Shown piece by piece: positions 7,680 to 15,180 of a stretch of DNA of 22,281 bases. Made by a program: the position numbers and the translations under genes. Position 1 is the first letter of the stretch; every line of letters starts with the position of its first letter. This stretch comes from JANMEX01 sp043776635 (lineage in GTDB: Bacteria > Pseudomonadota > Alphaproteobacteria > Rhizobiales > Rhizobiaceae), in NCBI GenBank assembly GCA_043776635.1, contig JAYVRA010000070.1, forward strand, positions 1 through 22,281. The letters are read 5' to 3'. The notes under the pieces were generated by a model that was not told the origin of the DNA, ran no database searches, and saw nothing but the letters and a program-made list of their open reading frames with translations.

Positions 7680-8378
7680 ATGCACGTTCTTATTGTTCAA
7701 AATTTTGATTCCACAGGCCTTGGCCAAGTCTGCGATGCGCTCAATGAAGCGGGCGCGACACGCGATTATCGCAAGCCTTATCTTGGCGACGCGTTGCCGG
7801 AAGATTGCTCGCAACATGATGCGATTGTTGTGCTTGGCGGCGGACAAAATGCTGTTTCTGACGATATTCATCCCTACCTGCCACATCTTGCAGCACTTAT
7901 GCGCTGCTTTGCGGAAAACGACAAAGCCGCGCTTGGTATATGCTTGGGAAGCCAGATTTTAGCCCGTGCCTTTGGCGCGACCAACCTGATCGGCACAGCG
8001 CCGGAATTCGGTTGGCAAAACATCAAGCTGACCGACGACGCGGCGAGCGACCCGCTGATGGCCGCACTGCCGTCAGAATTTCCGATTTTTCAATGGCACG
8101 ACGATACATTCACGCTGCCGGGTGGCGCCGTGCGCCTCGCCGCCAATAACGCCACGCCAAACCAAGCCTTCCGCGTCCACCGCGCCGCCTATGGCATCCA
8201 GTTCCACTTCGAAGCCGACCGGCAACTCGTGGTGAAATGGAACGAACGCTTCGCCGACGTGATCGACAAGAAAGACCCCGACTGGGCCGCGCGTTTTCCA
8301 AGCGAAGCCGCAAAGCATGGCCCGATAGCTGATGATGTCGGCAGGCGGATTGCCAAGGCCTGGGTGGGGTTGATTTAG
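7680..8378 (+). CDS. Class I glutamine amidotransferase-like protein (GMP synthase-type domain)
   Basis: A single-domain class I GATase of 232 residues. The nucleophile elbow GICLGSQ places the catalytic Cys at residue 88, and GIQFHFEAD gives His176 and Glu178, completing the triad. GGGQN (53-57) would form the oxyanion region. Such stand-alone domains resemble the GuaA amidotransferase part or gamma-glutamyl peptidases and hydrolyse glutamine or gamma-glutamyl amides. The partner or substrate cannot be read from the sequence. No synthetase domain is fused or adjacent. The ATG lies behind a weak ribosome site. Being close to gshA, a gamma-glutamyl substrate is possible but unproven. Confidence 0.85.
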   Translation: MHVLIVQNFDSTGLGQVCDALNEAGATRDYRKPYLGDALPEDCSQHDAIVVLGGGQNAVSDDIHPYLPHLAALMRCFAENDKAALGICLGSQILARAFGATNLIGTAPEFGWQNIKLTDDAASDPLMAALPSEFPIFQWHDDTFTLPGGAVRLAANNATPNQAFRVHRAAYGIQFHFEADRQLVVKWNERFADVIDKKDPDWAARFPSEAAKHGPIADDVGRRIAKAWVGLI

Positions 8379-8386
8379 CAGGTTGC

Positions 8387-8414
8387 CTTATCTCCCCCCA
8401 CGCGGGGGAGAATG
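8387..8414 (+). repeat. 28-base direct repeat, copy 1
   Basis: This copy is identical over 28 bases to 8448-8475. It contains a hairpin of eight pairs, TCTCCCCC with GGGGGAGA, closing a five-base loop. It begins nine bases after the amidotransferase stop. Similar C-run/G-run hairpins are frequent in intergenic DNA of Hyphomicrobiales (general knowledge). There is no T-run after it on the plus strand. Confidence 0.8.
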
Positions 8415-8447
8415 GCTGTTCAGAAACACTGGAATGGTTCACGGAAA

Positions 8448-8475
8448 CTTATCTCCCCCCACGCGGGGGAGAATG
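8448..8475 (+). repeat. 28-base direct repeat, copy 2
   Basis: Identical to 8387-8414, 61 bases further on, with the same eight-pair hairpin. A diverged copy in the opposite orientation lies at about 8623-8648 (on the minus strand TATCTCGCCCTTGGCGGGCG), so this copy is also the left arm of a larger inverted repeat. Confidence 0.8.
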
Positions 8476-8648
8476 AAATATCTTAGGTCTAGCCCTTGCT
8501 AAGCCTCAGATAATTAAACAGAGGGGCTCTCTTTGCTCCGCCAAACTCTGCAAAATCGAGCAGACGATACCCCCGCTCCTGGAATTTCTAAGACTTAGCA
8601 AGGGCTAAGCCTAAGAAATTCCATTCCCGCCCGCCAAGGGCGAGATAG
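8450..8648. repeat. Nested inverted repeat, possible MITE-like element
   Basis: The left arm (8450-8515) and right arm (8581-8648) are inverted copies. The best part, 8481-8510 against 8587-8616, agrees at 26 of 30 positions, all differences being transitions. Outside it the arms keep matching (GAATGAAATATCTTAGG against GAATGGAATTTCTTAGG) into the C-run hairpin repeat. Each arm is itself palindromic around CTTAGC-AAGG-GCTAAG; the right one (8581-8622) is close to a complete palindrome ending GGAATTTCT/AAGAAATTCC. The 65-base centre (8516-8580) has no gene. Such an arrangement is typical of small non-autonomous elements or paired REP-like units. No transposase or target duplication was identified. 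Confidence 0.7.
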
Positions 8649-8665
8649 TGCGCTGCTGGATTGCT

Positions 8666-8862
8666 TTACCCCGCATACCGCGCTTTCAACTCCGTAAAAA
8701 ACTGCTCGGATGGGGTGTAGTCGCCCATTTCTTCCGACAATGCTAAACGCGCCTCAATTCGTTTTCGCGCCTCCAAATCAATCATTTCTAGGGCGATTTC
8801 GTTCTGGTCCACCTCTAAAGGGCTGAGACGTCACTGATGGCTTTGCTCAAAATTTGGTTCAT
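8666..8862 (-). pseudogene. Small antitoxin-like gene relic with a frameshift
   Basis: On the minus strand an ATG at 8862 opens MNQILSKAISDVSAL and stops at once in that frame. A shift of frame at about 8815-8820 leads into a second open stretch (from 8812) of 48 codons containing EIALEMIDLEARKRIEARLA and SEEMGDYTPSEQFFTEL, ending with TAA at 8666. Joined, the two give a charged helical protein of about 65 residues, in size and character like antitoxins of type II systems. No toxin gene follows. The frameshift and the missing partner point to a decayed remnant. The antitoxin reading is by resemblance only. Confidence 0.45.
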
Positions 8863-8929
8863 GCCATCTATCTTCACAACCGGACTTTGCTGATATTAGT
8901 ACAAAATTCATGCAATTAAAACCGGGATT

Positions 8930-9601
8930 CTACCCCGCCAGAACCAAATGCACGGCCCGTGGCCCGTGTGCGCCGAGCAGAATTGTCTGTTCAATATCGC
9001 CTGACCGCGACGGCCCGGTTATAAGATTAACCGTGCGGGGCATTTCGCCTTTTCCGTATTTTTCGCCAAGGCGCTGCATCAGGGTTTCGAGATCGCCCGC
9101 GATTGTAGAGGCTTCCAAAACCACGATGTGATTTTCCGGCAAGAAGTTGATCGTGGTCGGGTTATCAGCGCCGGAAACCAACATCAACGTTCCCGTTTCG
9201 GCGATGCCGCCATAGGCGAACGACAGTCCGTTTTCGTCGCTCCCATCTGATGGTCCGGTCTTCACCTCAAGCGTGTTTTGGCTCTTCCAATTCATTTCCC
9301 CAAAGCGCTTATCGCCGCCGTGAATAATTGTGGCAGGCAGGTTGCGCTCTCGCAGATATTCAGTGATGGCTCTGGGCACGCCATCGAGTGATTTCACTTT
9401 TTTCACCGTTACATTGACGCGCGAAACGCGGTCCAAAAACAGCGCGATGCGCTCCTTGTCCGGCAATTGCCCACGGGCAGGAATGATGCCGACAGGCGCG
9501 GATTTCAGCCGCGCGGCGACCGCCGCCTTGCGGGCCTTGTCATCGCCCGAGACTTGCAAGGCATCACGCAGGCGGGCGAGAACGGCGGATTTTGCATCCA
9601 T
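8930..9601 (-). CDS. lutC: L-lactate utilisation protein LutC
   Basis: LutC is the third subunit of the LutABC L-lactate oxidising complex, which turns L-lactate into pyruvate. The 223-residue product shows the LUD-domain features GGIAETGTLMLVSG and TGPSRSGDIEQTILLGAHGP near the C terminus. The ATG at 9601 overlaps the TGA of lutB (ATGA), so translation is coupled; an open extension upstream lies inside lutB and is not used. It is the last gene of the operon. No clear hairpin terminator follows within 300 bases. Confidence 0.9.
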   Translation of the reverse strand: MDAKSAVLARLRDALQVSGDDKARKAAVAARLKSAPVGIIPARGQLPDKERIALFLDRVSRVNVTVKKVKSLDGVPRAITEYLRERNLPATIIHGGDKRFGEMNWKSQNTLEVKTGPSDGSDENGLSFAYGGIAETGTLMLVSGADNPTTINFLPENHIVVLEASTIAGDLETLMQRLGEKYGKGEMPRTVNLITGPSRSGDIEQTILLGAHGPRAVHLVLAG

Positions 9602-11040
9602 CACTTCGCCTCCTGCTTTTGCGCATCGCGCTGCGCCCAGAGCTGCTGGAACGTGCGGGACTGCGGCGCGGGCAAATCGCGCCATTTGGTCCAGCCGCCT
9701 GCCAGCGGCAGAGACGTGAAACGGCCCTTGCCGCGACCAAGGGCAGATAGCACTGGAATGCCAATCGACATGGCCAGATGATAGAGCTTCGGACGTTTGG
9801 CGAAGAACGCCCAGACGCCGAGGCCATAGCGGGCGGTGCGGCTGTTCAAATGTTGCTCAAATTCCCGCTCGCGCCAGTGCCGCATCATTTTCGGCAAGGG
9901 TATTTTCATCGGGCAAACGCTTTCGCAGCGCCCGCAAAAAGTAGAGGCATTCGGCAAATGGCCGGCCTCCGCGACACCGATCAGCGAGGGCGTAAGCACC
10001 GCGCCCATCGGGCCTGGATAGACCCAACCATAGGCGTGGCCGCCGATAGAATGATAGACCGGACAATGGTTCATGCACGCGCCGCAGCGAATGCAGCGCA
10101 GCATATCCTGATATTCCGTGCCAATCATTTTGGTGCGGCCATTGTCGAGAATTACGACGTGATAGGCCTCCGGCCCGTCCGGATCGCCCTTGCGGCGCGG
10201 GCCGGTGGAAAGCGTGGTATAGACCGACATATCCTGCCCCGTGGCCGAGCGGGCGAGCACGCGCAGGATTTGCGAAACGTCGCAAAGCGTCGGCACAATT
10301 TTTTCTATAGTGGCGATAACGATGTGCATTTTAGGCAGAATTTGCGTGAGGTCGCCATTGCCTTCATTAGTCACGATGACGGACGTTCCAGTCTCGGCTA
10401 TGAGAAAATTCGCGCCGGTGATGCCAACATCAGCGTCGAAATATTTTTGCCTCAGGATATGCCGTGCCTCGTTGAGCAACGTCACCGGCTCGGTCAAATC
10501 GCGGTTTGCATCCAAGTGCGTATGAATGCGGCGGAAGTCCTCTTCGACCTGCTCCTTGGTCACATGCACGGCCGGCGCGATGATGTGGCTCGGCTTTTCG
10601 CCGCGCAACTGAATGATATATTCGCCAAGATCCGTCTCGACCGGCACGATGCCATTGACTTCCAAATGCCCGTTCAGCTCAATCTCTTCCGAGACCATGC
10701 TCTTGCCCTTGGTCACGGTTTTGGCGTTGGCATCGCGGCAAAGTGTGAGGATAATATCCCGTGCATCTTGCGCACTTTCCGCGAAATGCACATGCCCGCC
10801 GCTGGCCTCAACCTTGGCAACATAGGCCTCCAAATAGAGGTCCAAATGCGCAAGCGTATGGTCTTTGATGGCCTTGGCATTATCGCGCAGCGCTTCAAAT
10901 TCCGGCAGAGCGCTCACTGCCGCAGCGCGTTTGTCGATAAAGCCGTTGCGCACATGGCCCATGGCTTTTTGCAAGTTAACATCGGCCAGTGCCTCGACAG
11001 AGTTGGCTTTAAATTGCGGCGAAGTGGAATGAATCGTCAT
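9601..11040 (-). CDS. lutB: L-lactate utilisation iron-sulfur protein LutB
   Basis: LutB carries the electron-transfer clusters of the complex. The 479-residue product has an N-terminal LUD domain (about 60-300, with ANFLIAETGTSVIVTNEGNG at about 210-229). Two ferredoxin-type 4Fe-4S sites follow: CIRCGACMNHCPVY (316-329) and CGRCESVCPMKIP (369-381). A C-terminal tail ends at the lutC start. The ATG at 11040 overlaps the lutA stop (ATGA); a longer frame upstream lies inside lutA and lacks family similarity. The length is usual for the family. All cluster cysteines are present, so it should be active. Confidence 0.95.
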   Translation of the reverse strand: MTIHSTSPQFKANSVEALADVNLQKAMGHVRNGFIDKRAAAVSALPEFEALRDNAKAIKDHTLAHLDLYLEAYVAKVEASGGHVHFAESAQDARDIILTLCRDANAKTVTKGKSMVSEEIELNGHLEVNGIVPVETDLGEYIIQLRGEKPSHIIAPAVHVTKEQVEEDFRRIHTHLDANRDLTEPVTLLNEARHILRQKYFDADVGITGANFLIAETGTSVIVTNEGNGDLTQILPKMHIVIATIEKIVPTLCDVSQILRVLARSATGQDMSVYTTLSTGPRRKGDPDGPEAYHVVILDNGRTKMIGTEYQDMLRCIRCGACMNHCPVYHSIGGHAYGWVYPGPMGAVLTPSLIGVAEAGHLPNASTFCGRCESVCPMKIPLPKMMRHWREREFEQHLNSRTARYGLGVWAFFAKRPKLYHLAMSIGIPVLSALGRGKGRFTSLPLAGGWTKWRDLPAPQSRTFQQLWAQRDAQKQEAK

Positions 11041-11807
11041 AATGCTTCCCCGATCGCAGGCGCATCCGTCATTCCCGCCAAGACCTCCGCGACGTGCCGG
11101 GCCTCGATGCTTGAGCCTTCGCGCTTGAGTTTTCCGGCCATATTCATCAGACACCCAAGATCGCCGGCAAGCAAAGTTTCCGCGCCTGCGGCCTTTATGT
11201 GAATGGTCTTTTCAGAAACAATCTTGTTGGAAATATCCGGATATTTGACACAGAACGTGCCCCCGAAGCCGCAGCACACATCGGGATCCTTCATCTCTTT
11301 GAGTTCAAGTCCGGCAATGCTATTGAGCAATTTGCGCGGCTGTTTTTTAATATTGAGTTCGCGCAAGCCTGAGCATGAATCATGGTACGTCACGCTGCCA
11401 TTGTGACTGACATTGAGATCGGAAACGAACATTACATTTGTGAGAAATGACACCAACTCGTGCGTCTTGGCGCTGAAGGCTTTCGCCCGCGCTTCCCATT
11501 TGTCATCGCCGACGAATAGCTCACCATAATGCTTGGCCATCATGCCCGTGCAGGAGCCGGATGGCGCGACGACGTAATCATACTTTTCAAACGCGGTGAT
11601 AACTTGCGCGGCAATCTCGCGGGCGTCTTTCTTATCGCCGGAATTAAACGCCGGTTGCCCGCAGCAGGTTTGGCTCACCGGCACATCAACAGCGCAGCCC
11701 GCATCTTCTAATAGCTTGACCGCAGAGAAACCGACGCTGGGCCGGAACAGGTCCACCAGACAGGTAACAAACAGCGCCACGGTTGGCTTTTTCGTCAATT
11801 TAGTCAC
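11037..11807 (-). CDS. lutA: L-lactate utilisation protein LutA (CCG-domain subunit)
   Basis: LutA has two cysteine-rich CCG domains that bind a Fe-S centre and act in electron transfer towards quinone. The 256-residue product shows PVSQTCCGQPAFNSG (CCG at 48-50) and DVCCGFGGTFCVKYP (CCG at 178-180). The GTG at 11807 overlaps the gntR stop by the four bases GTGA, the same coupling used between lutA, lutB and lutC. An upstream ATG at 11888 would add 27 low-complexity residues that lie inside gntR. This puts the regulator gene and lutABC in one polycistronic unit. Confidence 0.9.
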   Translation of the reverse strand: MTKLTKKPTVALFVTCLVDLFRPSVGFSAVKLLEDAGCAVDVPVSQTCCGQPAFNSGDKKDAREIAAQVITAFEKYDYVVAPSGSCTGMMAKHYGELFVGDDKWEARAKAFSAKTHELVSFLTNVMFVSDLNVSHNGSVTYHDSCSGLRELNIKKQPRKLLNSIAGLELKEMKDPDVCCGFGGTFCVKYPDISNKIVSEKTIHIKAAGAETLLAGDLGCLMNMAGKLKREGSSIEARHVAEVLAGMTDAPAIGEAL

Positions 11808-12616
11808 GCTTGGCTTGCCTTGTTTTGGGAGGAGGGACGACGGCTGTTGTTGCGCTGTTGCAGCCGCATGGTCGAAAGACGCTGCCATTCACCGCTGCGC
11901 TGCGCCTCTGCCATGCAGGTTTCCACAAAGTTTATATGCTCCACCGCCCGCTGGCGGGCTAGTGCGGCATCACCGGAAATAATTGCCGTCGCCAGCGCCT
12001 TATGTTGTGCCAAAAGCGCATCGCGCGCACCGGGAAAACCGTAAATCAGCGAGCGGCTGTAAAACACACCGTCCTCATGCAGCCGGTAGCAGGAGCGCAA
12101 AGTGTGCAACAAAATAATATTATAAGCACACTCACCGATGGCATAATGAAACTCAAGATCAATCCGAGCTTCCTCGTCAAACCGCTCGATTTTGTGTGCC
12201 GCATCCATCTTACTAATGATGGCTTGCAGCATAATCCGGTCGTCGGCAGTCGCCCGTGTCGCGGCATAGCCAGCGGCAAGAGACTCAATTTCGCGGCGAT
12301 ATTCCAGATAGTCAGCCGTTGCTTTCGGGTGCGAGCCGATCAAATCCACGACGGGCTTGGAAAACACCTGGCCAATAATATCCGCCACAAAAGTGCCACC
12401 GCCGTGGCGCGTGATAAGAAGGCCCTTATCCTCCAATTCCCGCAAGGCATCACGCAAAACCGGGCGCGACACTTTGAAATGCACTGCCAGTTCCCGCTCG
12501 CCGGGCAGCCGGTCGCCCACGCGCAAAATGCCGTGCAGGATGCGCTCTTCAACTTGTGCCACCACATCATCGGCTGTGCGCGAATGGCGAACGGGTTTAA
12601 AAATTTCTACGGACAT
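11804..12616 (-). CDS. GntR-family regulator, FadR subfamily (LldR/LutR/GlcC-like)
   Basis: The 270-residue product has a winged helix-turn-helix at about residues 10-77 (LPGERELAVHFKVSRPVLRD) and a C-terminal FCD domain at about 100-235. Candidate metal ligands are Asp153, His157, His205 and His227, as in FadR-type sensors of carboxylates. GAGGAG lies five bases before the ATG at 12616. The gene is first in an operon with lutABC and is divergent from the DUF3422 gene. FadR-type relatives LldR, LutR and GlcC respond to lactate or glycolate, and both pathways are encoded here. It is therefore probably a local repressor or dual regulator released by lactate or glycolate (inference). The last 25 residues are a polar tail. 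Confidence 0.9.
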   Translation of the reverse strand: MSVEIFKPVRHSRTADDVVAQVEERILHGILRVGDRLPGERELAVHFKVSRPVLRDALRELEDKGLLITRHGGGTFVADIIGQVFSKPVVDLIGSHPKATADYLEYRREIESLAAGYAATRATADDRIMLQAIISKMDAAHKIERFDEEARIDLEFHYAIGECAYNIILLHTLRSCYRLHEDGVFYSRSLIYGFPGARDALLAQHKALATAIISGDAALARQRAVEHINFVETCMAEAQRSGEWQRLSTMRLQQRNNSRRPSSQNKASQA

Positions 12617-12634
12617 CGGTACTCCTCAAATTTA

Positions 12635-12662
12635 ACAATATCTGATTGACTAAACTGGTCAA
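12635..12662 (-). promoter_or_regulatory. Promoter of the gntR-lutABC operon
   Basis: Reading the minus strand, TTGACC (12662-12657) is followed after 16 bases by TATTGT (12640-12635). The -10 box lies about 20 bases upstream of the gntR start codon, which would give a very short leader. The -35 box is part of the dyads at 12646-12674. Confidence 0.45.
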
Positions 12663-12674
12663 GAATATTGTCCA
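12646..12674. promoter_or_regulatory. Candidate GntR operator with three half-sites
   Basis: TTGAC (12646-12650), TGGTCAA (12656-12662) and TTGTCCA (12668-12674) form two overlapping dyads. TTGAC-N7-GTCAA spans 12646-12662; TGGTCAAGAATATTGTCCA spans 12656-12674 with seven of nine pairs complementary. Half-sites with GTC/GAC flanked by A and T are in line with FadR-type operators. The block covers the -35 box of gntR, so bound protein would block that promoter. It also lies in the region shared with the divergent DUF3422 gene. Confidence 0.45.
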
Positions 12675-12823
12675 CTTGCCCTGCGACAAATCGGCTTGTT
12701 CCTTCAATCGATTTTATTTTGGACACGTCGTAGGTTGCTCTGCACAAACTGGACTACGCCGCATTTCGATGGAATTTAAGCGCCGCGTTTTGTCCAAGCC
12801 AGAAGAAACGACGGGGATCGAAC

Positions 12824-14125
12824 ATGAGTGTACAGGACACCACACCGGAAGAGATGCGGCTGCCGACTGGCACAGTGCTGGGCTTTGCCGCTAATCATCA
12901 ACGTCCTGCCGCGCTGGGCGAAGTTCACGCCAGACCTTATCCGCTGATTTCCGCGCCGCGCTTGCTCCTGCAATTAGCGTTTTTCACCGAGGCCGGTTTC
13001 GTCGTGGACCACGCCGTGCTGTCAGACTTGAGCCGTGCCGCTGGCGTGTCCCCGCCGGATAAAAGCGCGCGTCATCATATTTTGAATTATGGGGCCGGTA
13101 CGCTGCGCTGGGAGCGGCACACCGAATTTTCGACCTATCTCTACGAAGGCCCGCTGACCAATGGCAACGGCAATCATGAGCATCCGTTTGGCTCCGGCTT
13201 TTCCGCGCCCGGAACCGTGATTTCCGGCATACGATTGGAGATTTACAAGCGCCCGCGCGATACCAAAAAATTCTACGCAAGCTATGATGTGGCAAGCCTC
13301 TGCGCCTCCGGGATCGAGAATGGCACAGCGACAATTTTAACCGATTTCCGCCAGGACGCGGACGGTTTGACGCGCCTGACAATACTGGACGGCGGGCTGA
13401 CACCGGCTCGTATCGGCGCATTGGCCCAGCGCCTCATTGAAATTGAAACCTACCGCACGCTGGCCATGCTTGGACTGCCGCTGGCGATTTCGCTGTCCAC
13501 CCGCATCCGCAAAATGGAAGACCGGCTCGCCGCGCTGACCCTTGAAATGAAGGATGGTGAAGGCCGCGACAACGCGCATTTGCTGGAGCAGCTCACCGAG
13601 CTTGCCGCCGAGCTGGAAGCCGATGCCGCGTCCTCGCTTTATCGTTTTGGTGCCAGCAAAGCCTATGACGGCATAGTGCTGGAGCGCCTCGAAGCGCTCG
13701 AAGAAAAGCCCGTGGAAGGCTACGAAACGCTGGCCGCTTTCCTGCAAAAGCGTATGGCCCCTGCCATGCGCACTTGTCGCTCGGTGGAAGACCGGCAAGC
13801 CAACCTGTCACGCAAACTAACCCGCGCCGCAAACTTGCTGCGCACATGGGTGGATGTGGCGCTGCAAAACCAGAACAGCGATTTGCTGGCCTCGATGAAC
13901 CACCGTGCCAGGCTGCAATTGCGCCTGCAGCAGACTGTTGAGGGCCTGTCGGTCGCTGCGGTGTCCTACTACGTCGTCGGGCTGTTTTCCTACCTTGCCA
14001 AGGGCGCGGAAGGGCATTTGGACGGCCTGTCGCCTTCCTTGCTAACGGCGATGTTTGTGCCGGTGGCATTACTGTCAATCTGGCTTGTGGTGCGACGTAT
14101 CCGTAGTCATCACGCGGAAAGTTGA
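12824..14125 (+). CDS. DUF3422 family membrane-anchored protein
   Basis: The 433-residue product matches DUF3422. The N-terminal part contains NHQRPAALGEVHARPYPLIS (25-44) and RHHILNYGAGTLRWERHTEF. A helical central part (about 220-330) carries STRIRKMEDRLAALTLEMKD, and a conserved RTxRSVEDRQANLSRKLTRA-like segment is followed by two hydrophobic helices near the C terminus (about 378-392 and 404-423). It is thus a cytoplasmic protein anchored by a C-terminal hairpin. The function of the family is unknown. The start has a weak GGGG about ten bases upstream. It is divergent from gntR-lutABC and precedes the HAD-glcDEF group, so it may take part in lactate or glycolate oxidation at the membrane (inference). 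Confidence 0.85.
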   Translation: MSVQDTTPEEMRLPTGTVLGFAANHQRPAALGEVHARPYPLISAPRLLLQLAFFTEAGFVVDHAVLSDLSRAAGVSPPDKSARHHILNYGAGTLRWERHTEFSTYLYEGPLTNGNGNHEHPFGSGFSAPGTVISGIRLEIYKRPRDTKKFYASYDVASLCASGIENGTATILTDFRQDADGLTRLTILDGGLTPARIGALAQRLIEIETYRTLAMLGLPLAISLSTRIRKMEDRLAALTLEMKDGEGRDNAHLLEQLTELAAELEADAASSLYRFGASKAYDGIVLERLEALEEKPVEGYETLAAFLQKRMAPAMRTCRSVEDRQANLSRKLTRAANLLRTWVDVALQNQNSDLLASMNHRARLQLRLQQTVEGLSVAAVSYYVVGLFSYLAKGAEGHLDGLSPSLLTAMFVPVALLSIWLVVRRIRSHHAES

Positions 14126-14194
14126 GGCTGATGCGTGTATACGTTGGCGCTGCCTTTTTGGTGGCATTTTTATAGGCAAACTCGCGCCTCCATC

Positions 14195-14244
14195 ATACCG
14201 GACAAGCGTTTCCAGCGAAGCAGGAAAAAGCGCTGATCCGGTAT
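14195..14244. repeat. Imperfect palindromic repeat, intergenic
   Basis: ATACCGGA (14195-14202) pairs with TCCGGTAT (14237-14244), and the stem continues inward with breaks (AGCG and TTTCC on the left, GGAAA and CGCT on the right). The pattern TCATACCGGACAAGCG and GATCCGGTATCCAGTG at its ends is a common dispersed repeat type in Hyphomicrobiales, here somewhat decayed. It lies about 70 bases after the DUF3422 stop and could act as a transcript end. Confidence 0.65.
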
Positions 14245-14427
14245 CCAGTGATGGTAACCTTGCCAAGTATCCACATTGTCCGTCATACCGATCACACAAC
14301 CTTGCACATTCACCACCCTGGATGCCGGATCTGCGTAGAGCCGTGCTACGTTTCGTCAAATGTGTGAGATGCACTCCGCAATTGCATATATACATTTTGA
14401 AGCAGTAACATCCCATGCTCAATGGCG

Positions 14428-14459
14428 TTGACACGCCTCCACCCCCGCGCCACTATAAA
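14428..14459 (+). promoter_or_regulatory. Possible promoter of the HAD-glcDEF operon
   Basis: TTGACA at 14428-14433 is a perfect -35 box. The best -10 by sequence is TATAAA (14454-14459), at a long spacing of 20; CACTAT (14451-14456) has the ideal spacing of 17 but a poorer match. Position, 33 bases before the HAD start codon, fits. Read-through from the DUF3422 gene is also possible. Confidence 0.35.
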
Positions 14460-14491
14460 GCCCGTCCCTCCCAAAACATGGATTCGCCATC

Positions 14492-15166
14492 GTGACCGCA
14501 CCTAAAACGCTTGTTTTAAACAAGCCCTATGCCGCTTTTCTGTTTGATATGGATGGCACAATTCTCAATTCCATCGTCGCGGCAGAGCGCGTCTGGACCA
14601 AATGGGCCCAAAAGCACGGGCTGGATGTGGCAACATTTTTGCCGACCATTCACGGCGTGCGCGGGTTTGATACCATCGCGCGGCTGGGCCTGCCCGGTGT
14701 CGATACGCAAGCTGAAACGGATCAAATCTGCGTTGCTGAAATGATTGATCTTGAAGGCATCGTGCCGATCGAGGGCGCGATTGATTTTTTGAATTCCCTG
14801 CCGCGCGACCGTTGGGCAATCGTGACATCCGCGCCCAAGGAGCTGGCTTTGGTACGCATGGCAAAAGCGGGCATCCCGCGTCCCGACCTTATGATTACCG
14901 GCGAAGACGTAACCGACGGCAAGCCGAATCCCCGCTGTTTCATGCTGGGCGCGGAAAAGCTCGGCGTTAACATTGACGATTGTCTGGTGTTTGAAGATGC
15001 CACCGCAGGCATTTTGGCGGGCGAGGCGTCTGGCGCGTCGGTTGTGGTTGTCACCGCCACCCATACGCACAAACACGGGACCACGCTGACAACCATTCCC
15101 GATTATAAAAATATCAAGGCATTGACGGCAAGCGACGGGCGCGTACTTATCGCCAATCGGACCTGA
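14492..15166 (+). CDS. HAD-superfamily phosphatase (subfamily IA)
   Basis: A 224-residue HAD hydrolase. Motif I FLFDMDGTI gives the nucleophile Asp19 and acid Asp21. A helical cap follows (about 25-90). Motif II is IVTSAP, motif III includes the Lys of DGKPNPRCF, and motif IV is LVFEDATAGILAG. All catalytic residues are present. The family covers 2-deoxyglucose-6-phosphatase, other sugar phosphatases and phosphoglycolate phosphatases. The GTG at 14492 is chosen because upstream starts run into stops; its ribosome site is weak. Only 14 bases separate it from glcD, so the two are surely cotranscribed. That suggests 2-phosphoglycolate as a substrate, giving glycolate for GlcDEF (inference). Confidence 0.85.
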   Translation: MTAPKTLVLNKPYAAFLFDMDGTILNSIVAAERVWTKWAQKHGLDVATFLPTIHGVRGFDTIARLGLPGVDTQAETDQICVAEMIDLEGIVPIEGAIDFLNSLPRDRWAIVTSAPKELALVRMAKAGIPRPDLMITGEDVTDGKPNPRCFMLGAEKLGVNIDDCLVFEDATAGILAGEASGASVVVVTATHTHKHGTTLTTIPDYKNIKALTASDGRVLIANRT

Positions 15167-15180
15167 TCGGAACAATCGCC

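Larger units (their letters stand above)
8379..8929. other. Convergent intergenic region with repeats and a gene relic
   Basis: About 550 bases lie between the converging ends of the amidotransferase gene and lutC. The left half (8387-8648) is filled by short repeats arranged as a nested inverted structure. The right half (8666-8862) holds a frameshifted antitoxin-like relic on the minus strand. No intact gene and no clear terminator for lutC were found. Confidence 0.7.
14126..14491. other. Intergenic region with degenerate palindromic repeats
   Basis: These 366 bases between the DUF3422 and HAD genes hold no credible gene. A long imperfect palindrome sits at 14195-14244 and further repeat-like stretches (CGTCATACCG near 14282, CTGGATGCCGGATCTGCGTA near 14318) follow. 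The last 60 bases look like a promoter region for the HAD-glcDEF genes. Confidence 0.6.

Noticed and set aside
9778..11202. Open frame of 474 codons on the plus strand opposite lutB
   Set aside because: It is antisense to lutB, whose Fe-S motifs and ATGA overlaps prove the coding strand. The antisense translation has no recognisable motif and arises from the GC-rich third positions.
11808..11888. Upstream ATG start for lutA giving 27 more residues
   Set aside because: The extension is Gln/Ala-rich, overlaps the gntR coding region and is not part of the family; the GTG with GTGA overlap matches the coupling style of the operon.
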